From the NCBI RefSeq assembly GCF_022627575.1, contig NZ_JADEYQ010000003.1, positions 186,001-250,000 of the forward strand: a stretch of 64,000 nucleotides of DNA, written 5' to 3'. This DNA is from Sphingobacterium rhinopitheci (GTDB lineage: Bacteria; Bacteroidota; Bacteroidia; Sphingobacteriales; Sphingobacteriaceae). Shown here piece after piece: positions 18,288 to 27,044 of this stretch (its first letter is position 1; each line of letters begins with the position of its first letter). The translations under genes and the position numbers were made by a program. Under the pieces are notes generated by a model. That model had not been told where the DNA came from and did no database searches. It saw only the letters and a program-made list of their open reading frames with translations.

Positions 18288-19319
18288 CTTTTTCCATATT
18301 TTTTCAGACCATCTCCCCACAAGCCAAAAACTTATCGCTAATAAGAGGAAAAATATAGCTCTATTTATATTATCCCAAAGGTATTCTACAAATCGGGTAT
18401 AGAGATTCAATAAGAAAAATACAAAACCGATATCTCGAGCAGCTACATCCTTCTTTTTGAGTCCAAAGATAGCCAAGCCTAATGATAATAATAATGCCAA
18501 TATTCCCCAATAAAGTATTTCATATTGTCTAACTAATGACCAATCATCAAAACTACTGTAATTGCCAAAAATAGATAAAACCCATAACGCAATCATCGTA
18601 TATAGTAATCCAATGACAAAAGAAGTCGATTCAAAAGGTTGTAATAGTTTGATCTTTGGTTGTCCATATACTGCCACTGCCGTCAATACAATTCCAAAAA
18701 TGGTAAAGCGTAAAGGAAAATTCATCCCTAAGAACTTCCATCCCCAGTTACTCAATAAAGCAGTTTCTGTTGCAAACCAAATACCTAAAGCGATCAACAT
18801 AAATATCCACAAGAGCTTAGACCCCAATTTTACTGCTAAAACACCATAAATTAGAATCGATAGAAAAAACAATACCGTAAAATAATGAGTCTCACGATCA
18901 ATAATCTTCCCTAAAAAACCAATACATGTAGCCATAGAAAAAGCTCCAGCAAGCATGAGTGTTTCGCTGGTAAATTTATTATCTGGTGAATTTTGTTTAT
19001 TCCTAAAGCCTAAAAAATAAAATAATACCGCTAGAATTAGGAAACCAACACAAAAAACAATGTTCGGCGTATCATAAAAACCTTCTACAAATCGCCTTAA
19101 CGTATCGTCAGCAAACAACGAAATAATGGCAAAAATTAAAGATGCTAATGCTACCCAAAAGGCATATCGTGTTAGCACCTTCCATTCAAATGATTTCTCA
19201 TTGATATTATCACTTAATAATTGTGCCCGCTCATTATCTAGTAAGCCCTGCTCTCTCCAATGAAATATTACATCTTCAACGAGTTCCTTTTCTTGCTTAT
19301 TTAGTTCTATTTTCTTCAC
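18273..19319 (-). CDS. Polytopic membrane protein, DUF2157-like
   Basis: This 348-residue protein has a charged N-terminal segment of about 45 residues (IFHWREQGLLDNERAQLL) followed by about ten membrane helices. The helical N-terminus plus long membrane bundle resembles the DUF2157 family; the match is by architecture and some motifs, so it is tentative. No catalytic residues stand out. The start appears to be GTG (MKKIELNK), preceded by an AAGG stretch; no better ATG is in frame. It is convergent with the OsmC gene and shares a bidirectional terminator with it. Function unknown. Confidence 0.78.
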   Translation of the reverse strand: MKKIELNKQEKELVEDVIFHWREQGLLDNERAQLLSDNINEKSFEWKVLTRYAFWVALASLIFAIISLFADDTLRRFVEGFYDTPNIVFCVGFLILAVLFYFLGFRNKQNSPDNKFTSETLMLAGAFSMATCIGFLGKIIDRETHYFTVLFFLSILIYGVLAVKLGSKLLWIFMLIALGIWFATETALLSNWGWKFLGMNFPLRFTIFGIVLTAVAVYGQPKIKLLQPFESTSFVIGLLYTMIALWVLSIFGNYSSFDDWSLVRQYEILYWGILALLLSLGLAIFGLKKKDVAARDIGFVFFLLNLYTRFVEYLWDNINRAIFFLLLAISFWLVGRWSEKIWKKKSAS

Positions 19320-19430
19320 ATTACCTTGGTTTGAAACACTGAATTTACAATTAAAAAAGTAAACAACTATTTTTTTTATGTTGCCGAGAATTGAAACATG
19401 GTTAATCTAGAAAGTCCGATTAATAATGAG

Positions 19431-19438
19431 TAACTTTG
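19431..19438 (+). promoter_or_regulatory. -7 box (TAACTTTG) for uvrA
   Basis: TAACTTTG matches TAnnTTTG and overlaps the alternative TTG start at 19436, which argues for the ATG at 19463, 24 bases downstream. Confidence 0.6.
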
Positions 19439-19462
19439 CAAGTTACAAAAATTCAAGGTTCT

Positions 19463-22306
19463 ATGTCGAAGTCAAAAGCAATAGATTTAGGTGATCAAAG
19501 TGAAGTAGAGGTTTACGGTGCACGTGTTCATAATCTAAAAAATATTGATGTTTCATTCCCCAGAAATGAGCTTGTTGTCATAACAGGCTTGAGTGGTTCA
19601 GGCAAGTCATCGCTTGCGTTTGACACGATCTATGCAGAAGGACAAAGGCGCTATATGGAGACATTCTCAGCTTATAGTCGTCAATTTTTGGGCGGTATGG
19701 AGCGCCCCGACGTAGACAAGATATCCGGGCTAAGTCCTGTTATTTCTATTGAACAGAAAACAACCAGCAAAAACCCTCGTTCGACCGTAGGAACTATTAC
19801 GGAGATATACGATTTCTTACGCTTACTCTATGCTAGAGCGTCCGAAGCATTCTCTTATGTCAGTGGACAAAAGATGCAACGAATGTCAGAAGAGCAGATT
19901 GTAGAAAGAATATTAAAAGACTTCAACGATGAGTATATTAACATATTAGCTCCTCTGGTAAAAGGACGCAAAGGCCACTATCGTGAACTTTTCGAACAAA
20001 TCCGTAAGCAGGGATATACCAAAGTACGTGTAGATGGTGAGATTTTGAATTTAGAACCTAAGATGCAGGCCGATAGATACAAAATCCATGACATTGAAGT
20101 TGTTGTAGATCGACTTCAAGCGTCTGAAGATGACCAGAAGCGTCTTTATACCTCTGTATTACAGGCAATGAAGGTGTCTAAAGGAATTATTAAAATTGTA
20201 AACCGTGATAATACCAAAGAACAATTTTTCAGTAAATACCTGATGGATGCAGAATCTGGTATATCATATGACGAACCACAACCCAATACTTTTTCTTTTA
20301 ATTCGCCATATGGTGCTTGTCCAAAATGTGATGGCCTAGGGTATACGTTCGAAATAGACAAGAATATTGTTATTCCAGATCGTAAGCTAAGTATACAAAA
20401 AGGAGCTATTGTACCATTGGGACCCGTTAAAGAAACTTGGAACTTTGCTGTATTAAAAGCTGTGGCTAACAAATTCGAATTTTCGTTAACCACACCTTTA
20501 GAAAAACTTACTGAAGAACAAATCAATTTATTGCTATTTGGAGATGATGAACCCATTCCATTAACGGTTTCATATGGCTCCTATGGCGCGCGTGAGTATC
20601 GTGTTAATTTTTCAGGTATCTTCAAGATGCTAGAAGAAAATATTGCCAAGCAAAATGACGATGGTCCAGCATTGGACGAATACCGCACACAGATCTGTTG
20701 TCCTTCTTGTAAGGGGGCAAGATTACGTCAAGAATCCCTACATTTCAAAATAGATGGTAATAATATTAGCGAACTTGCTACATTAGATATTTCATTATTG
20801 ATAGAATGGTTTGAAGGATTAGAAGATAGATTGGATGAACGTCAAAAAATAATAGCTTCAGAGATTTTAAAAGAAATCCGTACCCGATTAGGCTTCTTAT
20901 TGGATGTAGGATTGAATTATCTTACCTTAAATCGTTCTTCTAAAACGCTATCTGGTGGTGAAGCGCAACGTATTCGTCTAGCTACACAAATCGGATCACA
21001 GCTGGTAAATGTTCTTTACATCCTTGATGAGCCAAGTATTGGTTTACACCAAAGAGATAATGAACGATTAATCAATTCCCTTAAAAATCTTCGTGACATC
21101 GGCAACTCAGTTTTAGTCGTTGAGCATGATAAAGATATGATACTGGAAGCCGACTATGTTATCGATATGGGACCTGCTGCGGGAGTACTTGGTGGATATG
21201 TAGTTGCTCAAGGTACGCCTCAAGAAATACTCAAATCAGAGACGTTGACAGCAGCGTATCTAAATGGTCGTAAAGAAGTAGCTATTCCAGAAAAAAGACG
21301 TGAAGGAACAGGTGAGTTTTTATCCTTACATGGCGCAACAGGAAACAACCTAAAGAATGTATCTGTAGATTTCCCTTTAGGGAAATTGATCTGCGTAACG
21401 GGTGTCTCGGGATCTGGAAAATCCAGTTTGATTACGGGTACTTTATACCCAATATTGAACAAACACTTCTTCCGTGCTAAAGCTACTCCAATGCCTTACA
21501 CAAGTATTGAAGGATTAAAGAGCATAGATAAAGTTATCGAAATCGATCAAAGTCCAATCGGTCGAACACCACGCTCCAACCCATCGACATATACCGGTGT
21601 ATTCTCAGATATACGTACTTTGTTTGTTCAACTGCCAGAATCCAAAATCCGTGGCTACAAACCAGGGCAATTTTCATTCAATGTAAAAGGCGGCCGTTGC
21701 GAAACATGCCAAGGAGCAGGTATGAAAATCATCGAGATGAATTTCTTACCTGATGTTCAAGTCCCTTGTGAGACATGCAACGGGAAACGTTATACCCGCG
21801 AAACATTGGAAGTACGCTACAAAGGAAAATCAATTTCTGACATTTTAAGCATGAGTATTCATGATGCTGTTGATTTCTTTGAACATATACCTTCGATCCA
21901 CCGCAAGATAAAAACATTGCGTGATGTGGGCTTAGGTTATATTACACTAGGACAATCATCGACAACGCTATCCGGCGGGGAAGCACAACGTGTAAAATTA
22001 GCAACAGAACTTTCGAAAAAAGATACTGGAAATACATTTTACATATTAGATGAGCCTACCACAGGTCTTCACTTTGAAGATGTCAATGTATTGTTAGGTG
22101 TGATCAACAGATTGGTCGATCGTGGCAACACCGTACTCATCATAGAGCACAATCTTGACGTTGTCAAGACAGCAGATTGGGTTATAGATATTGGGCCTGA
22201 AGGCGGTAAAAAAGGTGGCCAATTATTATTTGCTGGTGTCCCTGAAGACCTCATAAAGGTCAAAAATAGTGAAACGGGTCGTTTCCTAAAAGCGGAAATG
22301 AAATAA
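19463..22306 (+). CDS. uvrA: Excinuclease ABC subunit A (UvrA)
   Basis: UvrA finds bulky DNA damage and loads UvrB in nucleotide excision repair. From the ATG at 19463 the protein has 947 residues, as usual. It has two ABC modules, each with Walker A (GLSGSGKSSL near residue 40; GVSGSGKSSL in the second half) and signature LSGGEAQR. Zinc-finger cysteines are present in both halves: CPKCDGLGYTF and CCPSCKGARL in the first, CETCQGAG and CETCNGKRY in the second. The RSNPSTYTGVFSDIR insertion motif is also present. This looks like the housekeeping UvrA, not a truncated or UvrA2-type copy. A hairpin terminator follows. Confidence 0.98.
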   Translation: MSKSKAIDLGDQSEVEVYGARVHNLKNIDVSFPRNELVVITGLSGSGKSSLAFDTIYAEGQRRYMETFSAYSRQFLGGMERPDVDKISGLSPVISIEQKTTSKNPRSTVGTITEIYDFLRLLYARASEAFSYVSGQKMQRMSEEQIVERILKDFNDEYINILAPLVKGRKGHYRELFEQIRKQGYTKVRVDGEILNLEPKMQADRYKIHDIEVVVDRLQASEDDQKRLYTSVLQAMKVSKGIIKIVNRDNTKEQFFSKYLMDAESGISYDEPQPNTFSFNSPYGACPKCDGLGYTFEIDKNIVIPDRKLSIQKGAIVPLGPVKETWNFAVLKAVANKFEFSLTTPLEKLTEEQINLLLFGDDEPIPLTVSYGSYGAREYRVNFSGIFKMLEENIAKQNDDGPALDEYRTQICCPSCKGARLRQESLHFKIDGNNISELATLDISLLIEWFEGLEDRLDERQKIIASEILKEIRTRLGFLLDVGLNYLTLNRSSKTLSGGEAQRIRLATQIGSQLVNVLYILDEPSIGLHQRDNERLINSLKNLRDIGNSVLVVEHDKDMILEADYVIDMGPAAGVLGGYVVAQGTPQEILKSETLTAAYLNGRKEVAIPEKRREGTGEFLSLHGATGNNLKNVSVDFPLGKLICVTGVSGSGKSSLITGTLYPILNKHFFRAKATPMPYTSIEGLKSIDKVIEIDQSPIGRTPRSNPSTYTGVFSDIRTLFVQLPESKIRGYKPGQFSFNVKGGRCETCQGAGMKIIEMNFLPDVQVPCETCNGKRYTRETLEVRYKGKSISDILSMSIHDAVDFFEHIPSIHRKIKTLRDVGLGYITLGQSSTTLSGGEAQRVKLATELSKKDTGNTFYILDEPTTGLHFEDVNVLLGVINRLVDRGNTVLIIEHNLDVVKTADWVIDIGPEGGKKGGQLLFAGVPEDLIKVKNSETGRFLKAEMK

Positions 22307-22308
22307 TT

Positions 22309-22343
22309 AAAAAGCAGTCTACTAAAACAGACTGCTTTTTTTT
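22309..22343 (+). terminator. Rho-independent terminator after uvrA
   Basis: An 11- to 12-bp stem (AAAAGCAGTCT with AGACTGCTTTT, starting 22309) and 8-base loop are followed by a T-run, a few bases after the stop codon. Confidence 0.88.
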
Positions 22344-22365
22344 ACGAATCTAATTATTTCTTTAC

Positions 22366-22765
22366 ATCCTTCCTGTCGTCAGGAGGACAAACCAAAACAC
22401 TGTCATACTGAAGCTTGCTGAAGTATCTATAGAAAGGTTTTTAGATCCTTCCTGTCGTCAGGAGGACAGGCTAAAAACACTGTCATACTGAAGCTTGCTG
22501 AAGTATCTCTAAAAAAGGTTTTTAGATCCTTCCTATCGTCAGGACGACAGGCTAAAACACTGTCATACTGAAACTTGCTGAAGTATATCTATAACATAAC
22601 TAAATTTTAGATCCTTCCTTTCGTCAGGAAGACAGGCTAAAACACTGTCATACTGAAGCTTGCTGAAGTATCTCTAAAAAAGGTTTTTAGATCCTTCCTG
22701 TCGTCAGGAGGACAGCCGTATATAAATGTCATGTTGAGCTAATCGAAACGTCTAAAAACTACTTA
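22366..22765. repeat. Block of about five imperfect 80-bp tandem repeats
   Basis: Units begin at 22366, 22445, 22526, 22611 and 22691 (periods 79, 81, 85 and 80). Each opens with ATCCTTCCTGTCGTCAGGA-like sequence, which can fold (TCCTG/CAGGA), continues with a CTGTCATACTGAAGCTTGCT-like core and a GAAGTATCT end. The fifth unit switches to a diverged core (GTCATGTTGAGCTAATCGAA). A short reverse-oriented piece of the same motif type lies at 22816-22840. The GTCATnCTGA...GAAGnATCT pattern resembles repetitive intergenic elements common in Bacteroidota. No gene is visible between 22307 and 22848, and there are no unique spacers as in CRISPR. Confidence 0.88.
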
Positions 22766-22848
22766 AAAAAGGCTTAAAATCTGATTCCAAGCTTTAATAA
22801 ATACTTACTGATGGTACATCCTTCCCAGATCAGAATGACAAAACGACA

Positions 22849-24816
22849 CTATCGTTGTCTTTCGGTTTCAATTTCTTTCTTTATAGCTTTTATAATAACC
22901 GTATCTACTTTTTTCTTCGTCGTTATAATTATAACGCCATCCTTACCTTTATCAGCATATACTGCAGTAGCAGCACTATCCTTCAAAACAGAGATCGACT
23001 CAATATCATTAGGGTTCAGTCTGTTAATATTATAATCATTTCCTTTATCCACACCATCAAGAATAATTAAAGCAGAATTTAAATTAAACTTAGTGCCTAC
23101 TACGACTTTTTCCAAAGGCCGTCCTTCTACCTTTATGGGATTTTTCGATTGTATCGCTATTGTTTCACCTTTCCCTTTGTAACCAATAACTGTAACTTCC
23201 TTAGGTTGGGAATCGTCGGTATAAAAGCCTTCAACAACGGTTTTATTATTTCCATTAACTAGTGAGTCAGAATGAACCTTCTTCTTCGTTACATTACCCT
23301 TCCCCACTTTCATTTTTAACTCTATAACACCATCTTTTGCTTCCTCGCCATATTTATCATGCGCTGAATGCCCTTTAATTACACTCATAGACTCAATATC
23401 ATTAGGATTGATATTTTTGAGAATCTCTGAGCCACGACCTTTCACTATGCCGTCCACTATAATCAAAGTATTATTTGCTTGTTCTATTAATTTCTGCTCA
23501 CCCTGAATAGAATTCGCTCTAACAAACCCATCAAACTGTGAAACATCTGCAATTTTATTCCCATACAAAGCCTTAAAAGCTGCCTGATCATCAAATAACA
23601 TAATATTCTTCATGTCAGCTTCAGGAATTTTCATAAACTCATTTTTTGAAATTGACTTCCCATCATACTCATACCAATATGTATTATTAAAATCGATTTC
23701 AGATTTACTCTTTAATTTTCTAAAGAGAGACTGTTGATGAACAGCCTTTTTTGAAGTATCTTGCTCATTTTTAACGGGGTTAACACTTCCTATAAAATCA
23801 TTAGCATCAAGTTCATTTACAGCTATTTCATCAACCAATTGACCCTCATTAGCTTTTTTATCAGCTATCAAAACCTCAGTATTAAAAATAGAATTAGGCA
23901 ATAAAACATCTACTGCTGTTTCCTTCACGACATCAACTGCTTCAACTATTTTATGTTTGGCTTTGCTCACGGTAAATGATGCTCCTGCCAATAACATGAT
24001 TGGTAGCAGAAAAGCATACTTGCTCAATTCTAGCCTGGAAGAGCGCTTTTTGTTCATCATCATAATGCACTTTTTTAGGGTTTGAAAATTAAATTGATTG
24101 CTAATACCTACCGCAGCACCTCGATGTGTGACATGAAGCAAAGAATACTGATAGGTTTGTCGATCCACACCCTTATTTAGCACTTGCTGATCAGTCAAGA
24201 ATTCTAAATTTTGACGTACCGCTTTGCGCATCAACCACACGAAGGGATTATACCAGCAAACTATCAAGAGCATCTCGAACAAGAGCACATCACAACTATG
24301 AAGGCCTTTCACGTGAATGTATTCATGTTCAAAAATATCGTGTAGCTCGATTTCTTTATGTTGCGCTTTGTGTATGTATATTTTATTAAAAAATGAAAAT
24401 GGAACAATAGGAAATAATACATCACGAAATAAATATGTATGCCATTTAGCATCTTTAGAATGATGATGTATGCGTAGTAAACTAACCAACTGGATTATTA
24501 ACTTAACAACAAATAACGCAGCTCCAATCGTTATACCCATTAATAGTATATCATAAATGGAGTAGCTCTTGGATATTTCTTCTACCACCTGTAACGGTAC
24601 ATAATCCCATAAAATGGGAACTGCTACTACAATATCTTTTACAAACCAACTCTTGACATCCAGCAAAGGATAAACCAATGCATATAACGCACCAATAATT
24701 AAGTAAGCCCTATTTAAGGAATAAAAGGTCAATCTTTTTAATAAAAACTGATACCCAACATATACAATTATCAAGAGCAAATTGACTTGTAAGATATAAG
24801 TAAGTAGATTTCCCAT
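22849..24816 (-). CDS. BlaR1/M56-type membrane metallopeptidase with C-terminal TonB-plug-like repeats
   Basis: The 655-residue protein has about five membrane helices (about 4-24, 37-53, 88-112, 178-198, 266-283). Between the third and fourth lies an M56 zinc peptidase motif HEYIH (residues 164-168) with a likely third ligand Glu205 in NLEFLTD. BlaR1/MecR1-type proteins sense an outside signal and inactivate the BlaI repressor. The periplasmic part carries two clear repeats resembling the plug domain of TonB-dependent receptors (about 449-503 and 581-635: PNDIESMSVIKG, then PNDIESISVLKDSAATAVYADKGKDGVI) and a weaker one at about 388-424. A TonB-box-like EVTVIGYKG lies between them. It sits 3 bases after the BlaI-family gene, as a sensor-repressor pair. 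The signal is unknown; no beta-lactamase is nearby. Confidence 0.93.
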   Translation of the reverse strand: MGNLLTYILQVNLLLIIVYVGYQFLLKRLTFYSLNRAYLIIGALYALVYPLLDVKSWFVKDIVVAVPILWDYVPLQVVEEISKSYSIYDILLMGITIGAALFVVKLIIQLVSLLRIHHHSKDAKWHTYLFRDVLFPIVPFSFFNKIYIHKAQHKEIELHDIFEHEYIHVKGLHSCDVLLFEMLLIVCWYNPFVWLMRKAVRQNLEFLTDQQVLNKGVDRQTYQYSLLHVTHRGAAVGISNQFNFQTLKKCIMMMNKKRSSRLELSKYAFLLPIMLLAGASFTVSKAKHKIVEAVDVVKETAVDVLLPNSIFNTEVLIADKKANEGQLVDEIAVNELDANDFIGSVNPVKNEQDTSKKAVHQQSLFRKLKSKSEIDFNNTYWYEYDGKSISKNEFMKIPEADMKNIMLFDDQAAFKALYGNKIADVSQFDGFVRANSIQGEQKLIEQANNTLIIVDGIVKGRGSEILKNINPNDIESMSVIKGHSAHDKYGEEAKDGVIELKMKVGKGNVTKKKVHSDSLVNGNNKTVVEGFYTDDSQPKEVTVIGYKGKGETIAIQSKNPIKVEGRPLEKVVVGTKFNLNSALIILDGVDKGNDYNINRLNPNDIESISVLKDSAATAVYADKGKDGVIIITTKKKVDTVIIKAIKKEIETERQR

Positions 24817-24819
24817 ATG

Positions 24820-25191
24820 CTATTCGGCCTTCTTATTGTTGATCATCGTTAGAATCTCATTCAATTCTTCCTGTGAAAGTTTTTCTTCATTCACAAAAAA
24901 AGAAACCATCTCTTTGTAGGAATTTTTAAAATAATCACCTACAAAAGAGTTCATAAACTTCCCTTTATATTCCTTTTGTGAAATAATAGGCTCATAACGC
25001 TTAGCATTCGCATACTTAACAGCTTTGACATACCCTTTTCGTTCCAAATTTTTGATTGTAGAAGCTAAAGTAGTATACGGAACAGGTTCTCCTTGTAGGT
25101 TATCTAATATCTCTTTCACAAAGCCACCTTCCAATTGCCAAATAGACAGCATTGCGTCCTCTTCTTGGATTGTTAATTTTTCTAGGTTCAT
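24820..25191 (-). CDS. BlaI/MecI/CopY family transcriptional repressor
   Basis: This 123-residue protein has the family's winged-helix domain (about residues 1-75: LTIQEEDAMLSIWQLEGG, then PYTTLASTIKNLERKGYV as recognition helix and wing). The C-terminal dimer helices (about 85-120) include FFVNEEKLSQEELNEIL. Family members repress their own operon by binding dyad sites and are removed by proteolysis triggered by the partner membrane peptidase, here the adjacent M56 gene. A candidate dyad operator overlaps the promoter just upstream (25215-25235). The target genes beyond this operon are not visible. Confidence 0.95.
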   Translation of the reverse strand: MNLEKLTIQEEDAMLSIWQLEGGFVKEILDNLQGEPVPYTTLASTIKNLERKGYVKAVKYANAKRYEPIISQKEYKGKFMNSFVGDYFKNSYKEMVSFFVNEEKLSQEELNEILTMINNKKAE

Positions 25192-25214
25192 AATACTAAT
25201 TTACGATACTGGAA

Positions 25215-25235
25215 CAATACTACGAAAAATTCGTA
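25215..25235 (-). promoter_or_regulatory. Candidate promoter and operator of the blaI-like operon
   Basis: On the minus strand TAGTATTG (25215-25222), one mismatch from TAnnTTTG, lies 23 bases before the ATG. It touches a 15-bp dyad TACGAA-AAA-TTCGTA (25221-25235). A repressor bound there would block the promoter, as expected for self-regulated BlaI systems. The site does not closely match the classical BlaI consensus. Confidence 0.45.
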
Positions 25236-25549
25236 AATAAAAAAATAACATGATAAACTTTAACATATTATTGATTTAAGAAGTTTTCATTTCGCTTATA
25301 ATCAAAGAGAGATTTAAAGGAAAAAAACAGCTTAATAACATTGAAAAGATAAAAAAATGTTACATAGATAAATTAGTTTTATCAGTATATATTTATTAAT
25401 AAATAATGTAAAAAAGGATAAAACGGCTATTGATAATAAGTTTTTGGCAAGAAATATATGTAAATAGATTGATAATATGTGTTTCAAAATTATGACGTAT
25501 AAATGTCACTAAAATCATAAAATCATTGCCCATTTCTCGTTGATTTTTA
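25236..25549. other. AT-rich intergenic stretch without visible gene
   Basis: Between the blaI-like promoter and the gltA promoter I see no coding frame, RNA gene or strong hairpin. The only dyad is a short AT palindrome near 25391-25404. Confidence 0.5.
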
Positions 25550-25557
25550 TATTTTTG
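25550..25557 (+). promoter_or_regulatory. -7 box (TATTTTTG) for gltA
   Basis: TATTTTTG matches TAnnTTTG, with a TTG 21 bases upstream (25526-25528) as a possible -33 element. It is 22 bases before the ATG. Confidence 0.6.
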
Positions 25558-25579
25558 TAAATATACTATAGAAAATATT

Positions 25580-26866
25580 ATGTCTGATACAGCATCTATT
25601 ACTTTAAATGGCAATACCTTAGAGTTACCAGTATTAACTGGAACAGAGGGAGAGAAAGCCATTGATATTTCCAAATTAAGAGATCAAACAGGACACATTA
25701 CCTTAGATCCCGGATATAAAAATACTGGAGCAACAAAAAGCGCAATCACTTTCTTAGATGGTGAGAAGGGTATTTTAAAGCACCGTGGCTACAGCATTGA
25801 AGATTTAGCAGAAAAATCTACTTTCTTGGAAGTTGCGTACTTATTGATTTATGGTGATTTACCTTCTAAAGAAACATTAGCAAAATTTAGGTCTGATATC
25901 AAAGGACAAATGATGGTCCATGAAGATATGAAAAACTTTTTCGCTGGTTTCCCATCAAAATCACACCCAATGGGTCAGTTATCTTGTTTGGTAGGAGCGC
26001 TCTCTGCATTTTACCCTGAATCATTGAACCCTAATCAATCTCAAGAAGAAGAAGACAAAACAATTATCAACTTATTAGGTAAAATGCCTACAATTGTTTC
26101 ATGGATTCAAAAAAAATCTTTAGGTCACCCTGTTGTTTATCCTAAAAAAGATTTCGGATATATCGACAATTTTATGAACATGATTTTTGGAGAAGCTAAT
26201 GCCGATAAGGTTTTTGATGATGCCGTATTGGATGCAATGCGCATTTTATTGATTCTTCATGCAGACCACGAACAAAATTGTTCTACATCTACAGTTCGTA
26301 TCGTAGGATCTTCAAACGCTAACTTATACGCTTCTATTTCTGCCGGTATCAACGCATTATGGGGCCCACTTCATGGTGGTGCTAACCAAGCAGTAATCGA
26401 GATGTTAGAAGACATCAAGAATGACGGCGGCGGTGTAGAGAAATATTTAGCAAAAGCAAAAGACAAAAATGATCCTTTCCGTTTAATGGGATTTGGACAC
26501 CGTGTTTATAAAAACTTTGACCCACGTGCAAAAATTATCAAAAAAGCATGTGATGATGTGTTAGCTAAATTAGGCGTTAATGATCCTGTATTAGAGATTG
26601 CTAAAGGCTTAGAGCAAGCAGCATTAAATGATCAATACTTTATCGATCGTAAATTATATCCAAACGTAGATTTTTACTCTGGTATTATCTACCGTGCATT
26701 AGGATTCAACTCTGAGATGTTCACTGTATTATTTGCATTAGGTCGTCTTCCGGGATGGATCGCACAATGGAAAGAAATGCGTGATAACAAAGAACCTATT
26801 GGTCGTCCAAGACAATTATACATTGGAGAAGTAGATCGTGTATATATTCCTCTTGAAGAAAGATAA
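25580..26866 (+). CDS. gltA: Citrate synthase
   Basis: It condenses oxaloacetate and acetyl-CoA to citrate, the entry step of the TCA cycle. The 428-residue protein is the size of the hexameric, NADH-regulated type II enzymes. Active-site motifs are HADHEQNCSTSTVR, WGPLHGGANQAV with the catalytic His, GFGHRVYKNFDPRA, and the Asp-containing NVDFYSGIIYRALGF. The protein is intact and starts at a clear ATG downstream of a good promoter box. It is followed by a strong terminator, so it is transcribed alone. Confidence 0.98.
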   Translation: MSDTASITLNGNTLELPVLTGTEGEKAIDISKLRDQTGHITLDPGYKNTGATKSAITFLDGEKGILKHRGYSIEDLAEKSTFLEVAYLLIYGDLPSKETLAKFRSDIKGQMMVHEDMKNFFAGFPSKSHPMGQLSCLVGALSAFYPESLNPNQSQEEEDKTIINLLGKMPTIVSWIQKKSLGHPVVYPKKDFGYIDNFMNMIFGEANADKVFDDAVLDAMRILLILHADHEQNCSTSTVRIVGSSNANLYASISAGINALWGPLHGGANQAVIEMLEDIKNDGGGVEKYLAKAKDKNDPFRLMGFGHRVYKNFDPRAKIIKKACDDVLAKLGVNDPVLEIAKGLEQAALNDQYFIDRKLYPNVDFYSGIIYRALGFNSEMFTVLFALGRLPGWIAQWKEMRDNKEPIGRPRQLYIGEVDRVYIPLEER

Positions 26867-26887
26867 TAGTAACGTTTTACTCAACGA

Positions 26888-26923
26888 TAAAAAAAGGCAA
26901 CCAAAAAATGGTTGCCTTTTTTA
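26888..26923 (+). terminator. Rho-independent terminator after gltA
   Basis: A long stem (A7-GGCAACCA with TGGTTGCC-T6) closes a 5-base A loop, about 20 bases after the stop codon. Confidence 0.88.
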
Positions 26924-26982
26924 TATTAATTGCATAATTAATTATAATTTAAATATAGATTTTAAATAAGTATCATACAATC

Positions 26983-27009
26983 TATACCAAGGTATATACT
27001 ACTTGGTAT
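26983..27009. repeat. Overlapping dyads upstream of the TPR lipoprotein
   Basis: TATACC-AA-GGTATA (26983-26996) is a perfect 14-bp palindrome, and ATACCAAG (26984-26991) pairs with CTTGGTAT (27002-27009). They lie 36-62 bases before the ATG at 27045 and could be an operator. Confidence 0.45.
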
Positions 27010-27044
27010 AATACGAAATATATAAACTAATAATAAGGTTATTT

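Noticed and set aside
20146..20556. 136-residue open frame on the minus strand inside uvrA
   Set aside because: It is antisense to a strongly conserved uvrA frame and has no family resemblance.
22366..22765. Possible CRISPR array
   Set aside because: Units of about 80 bp are repeated along their whole length without short unique spacers, and no cas gene is nearby.
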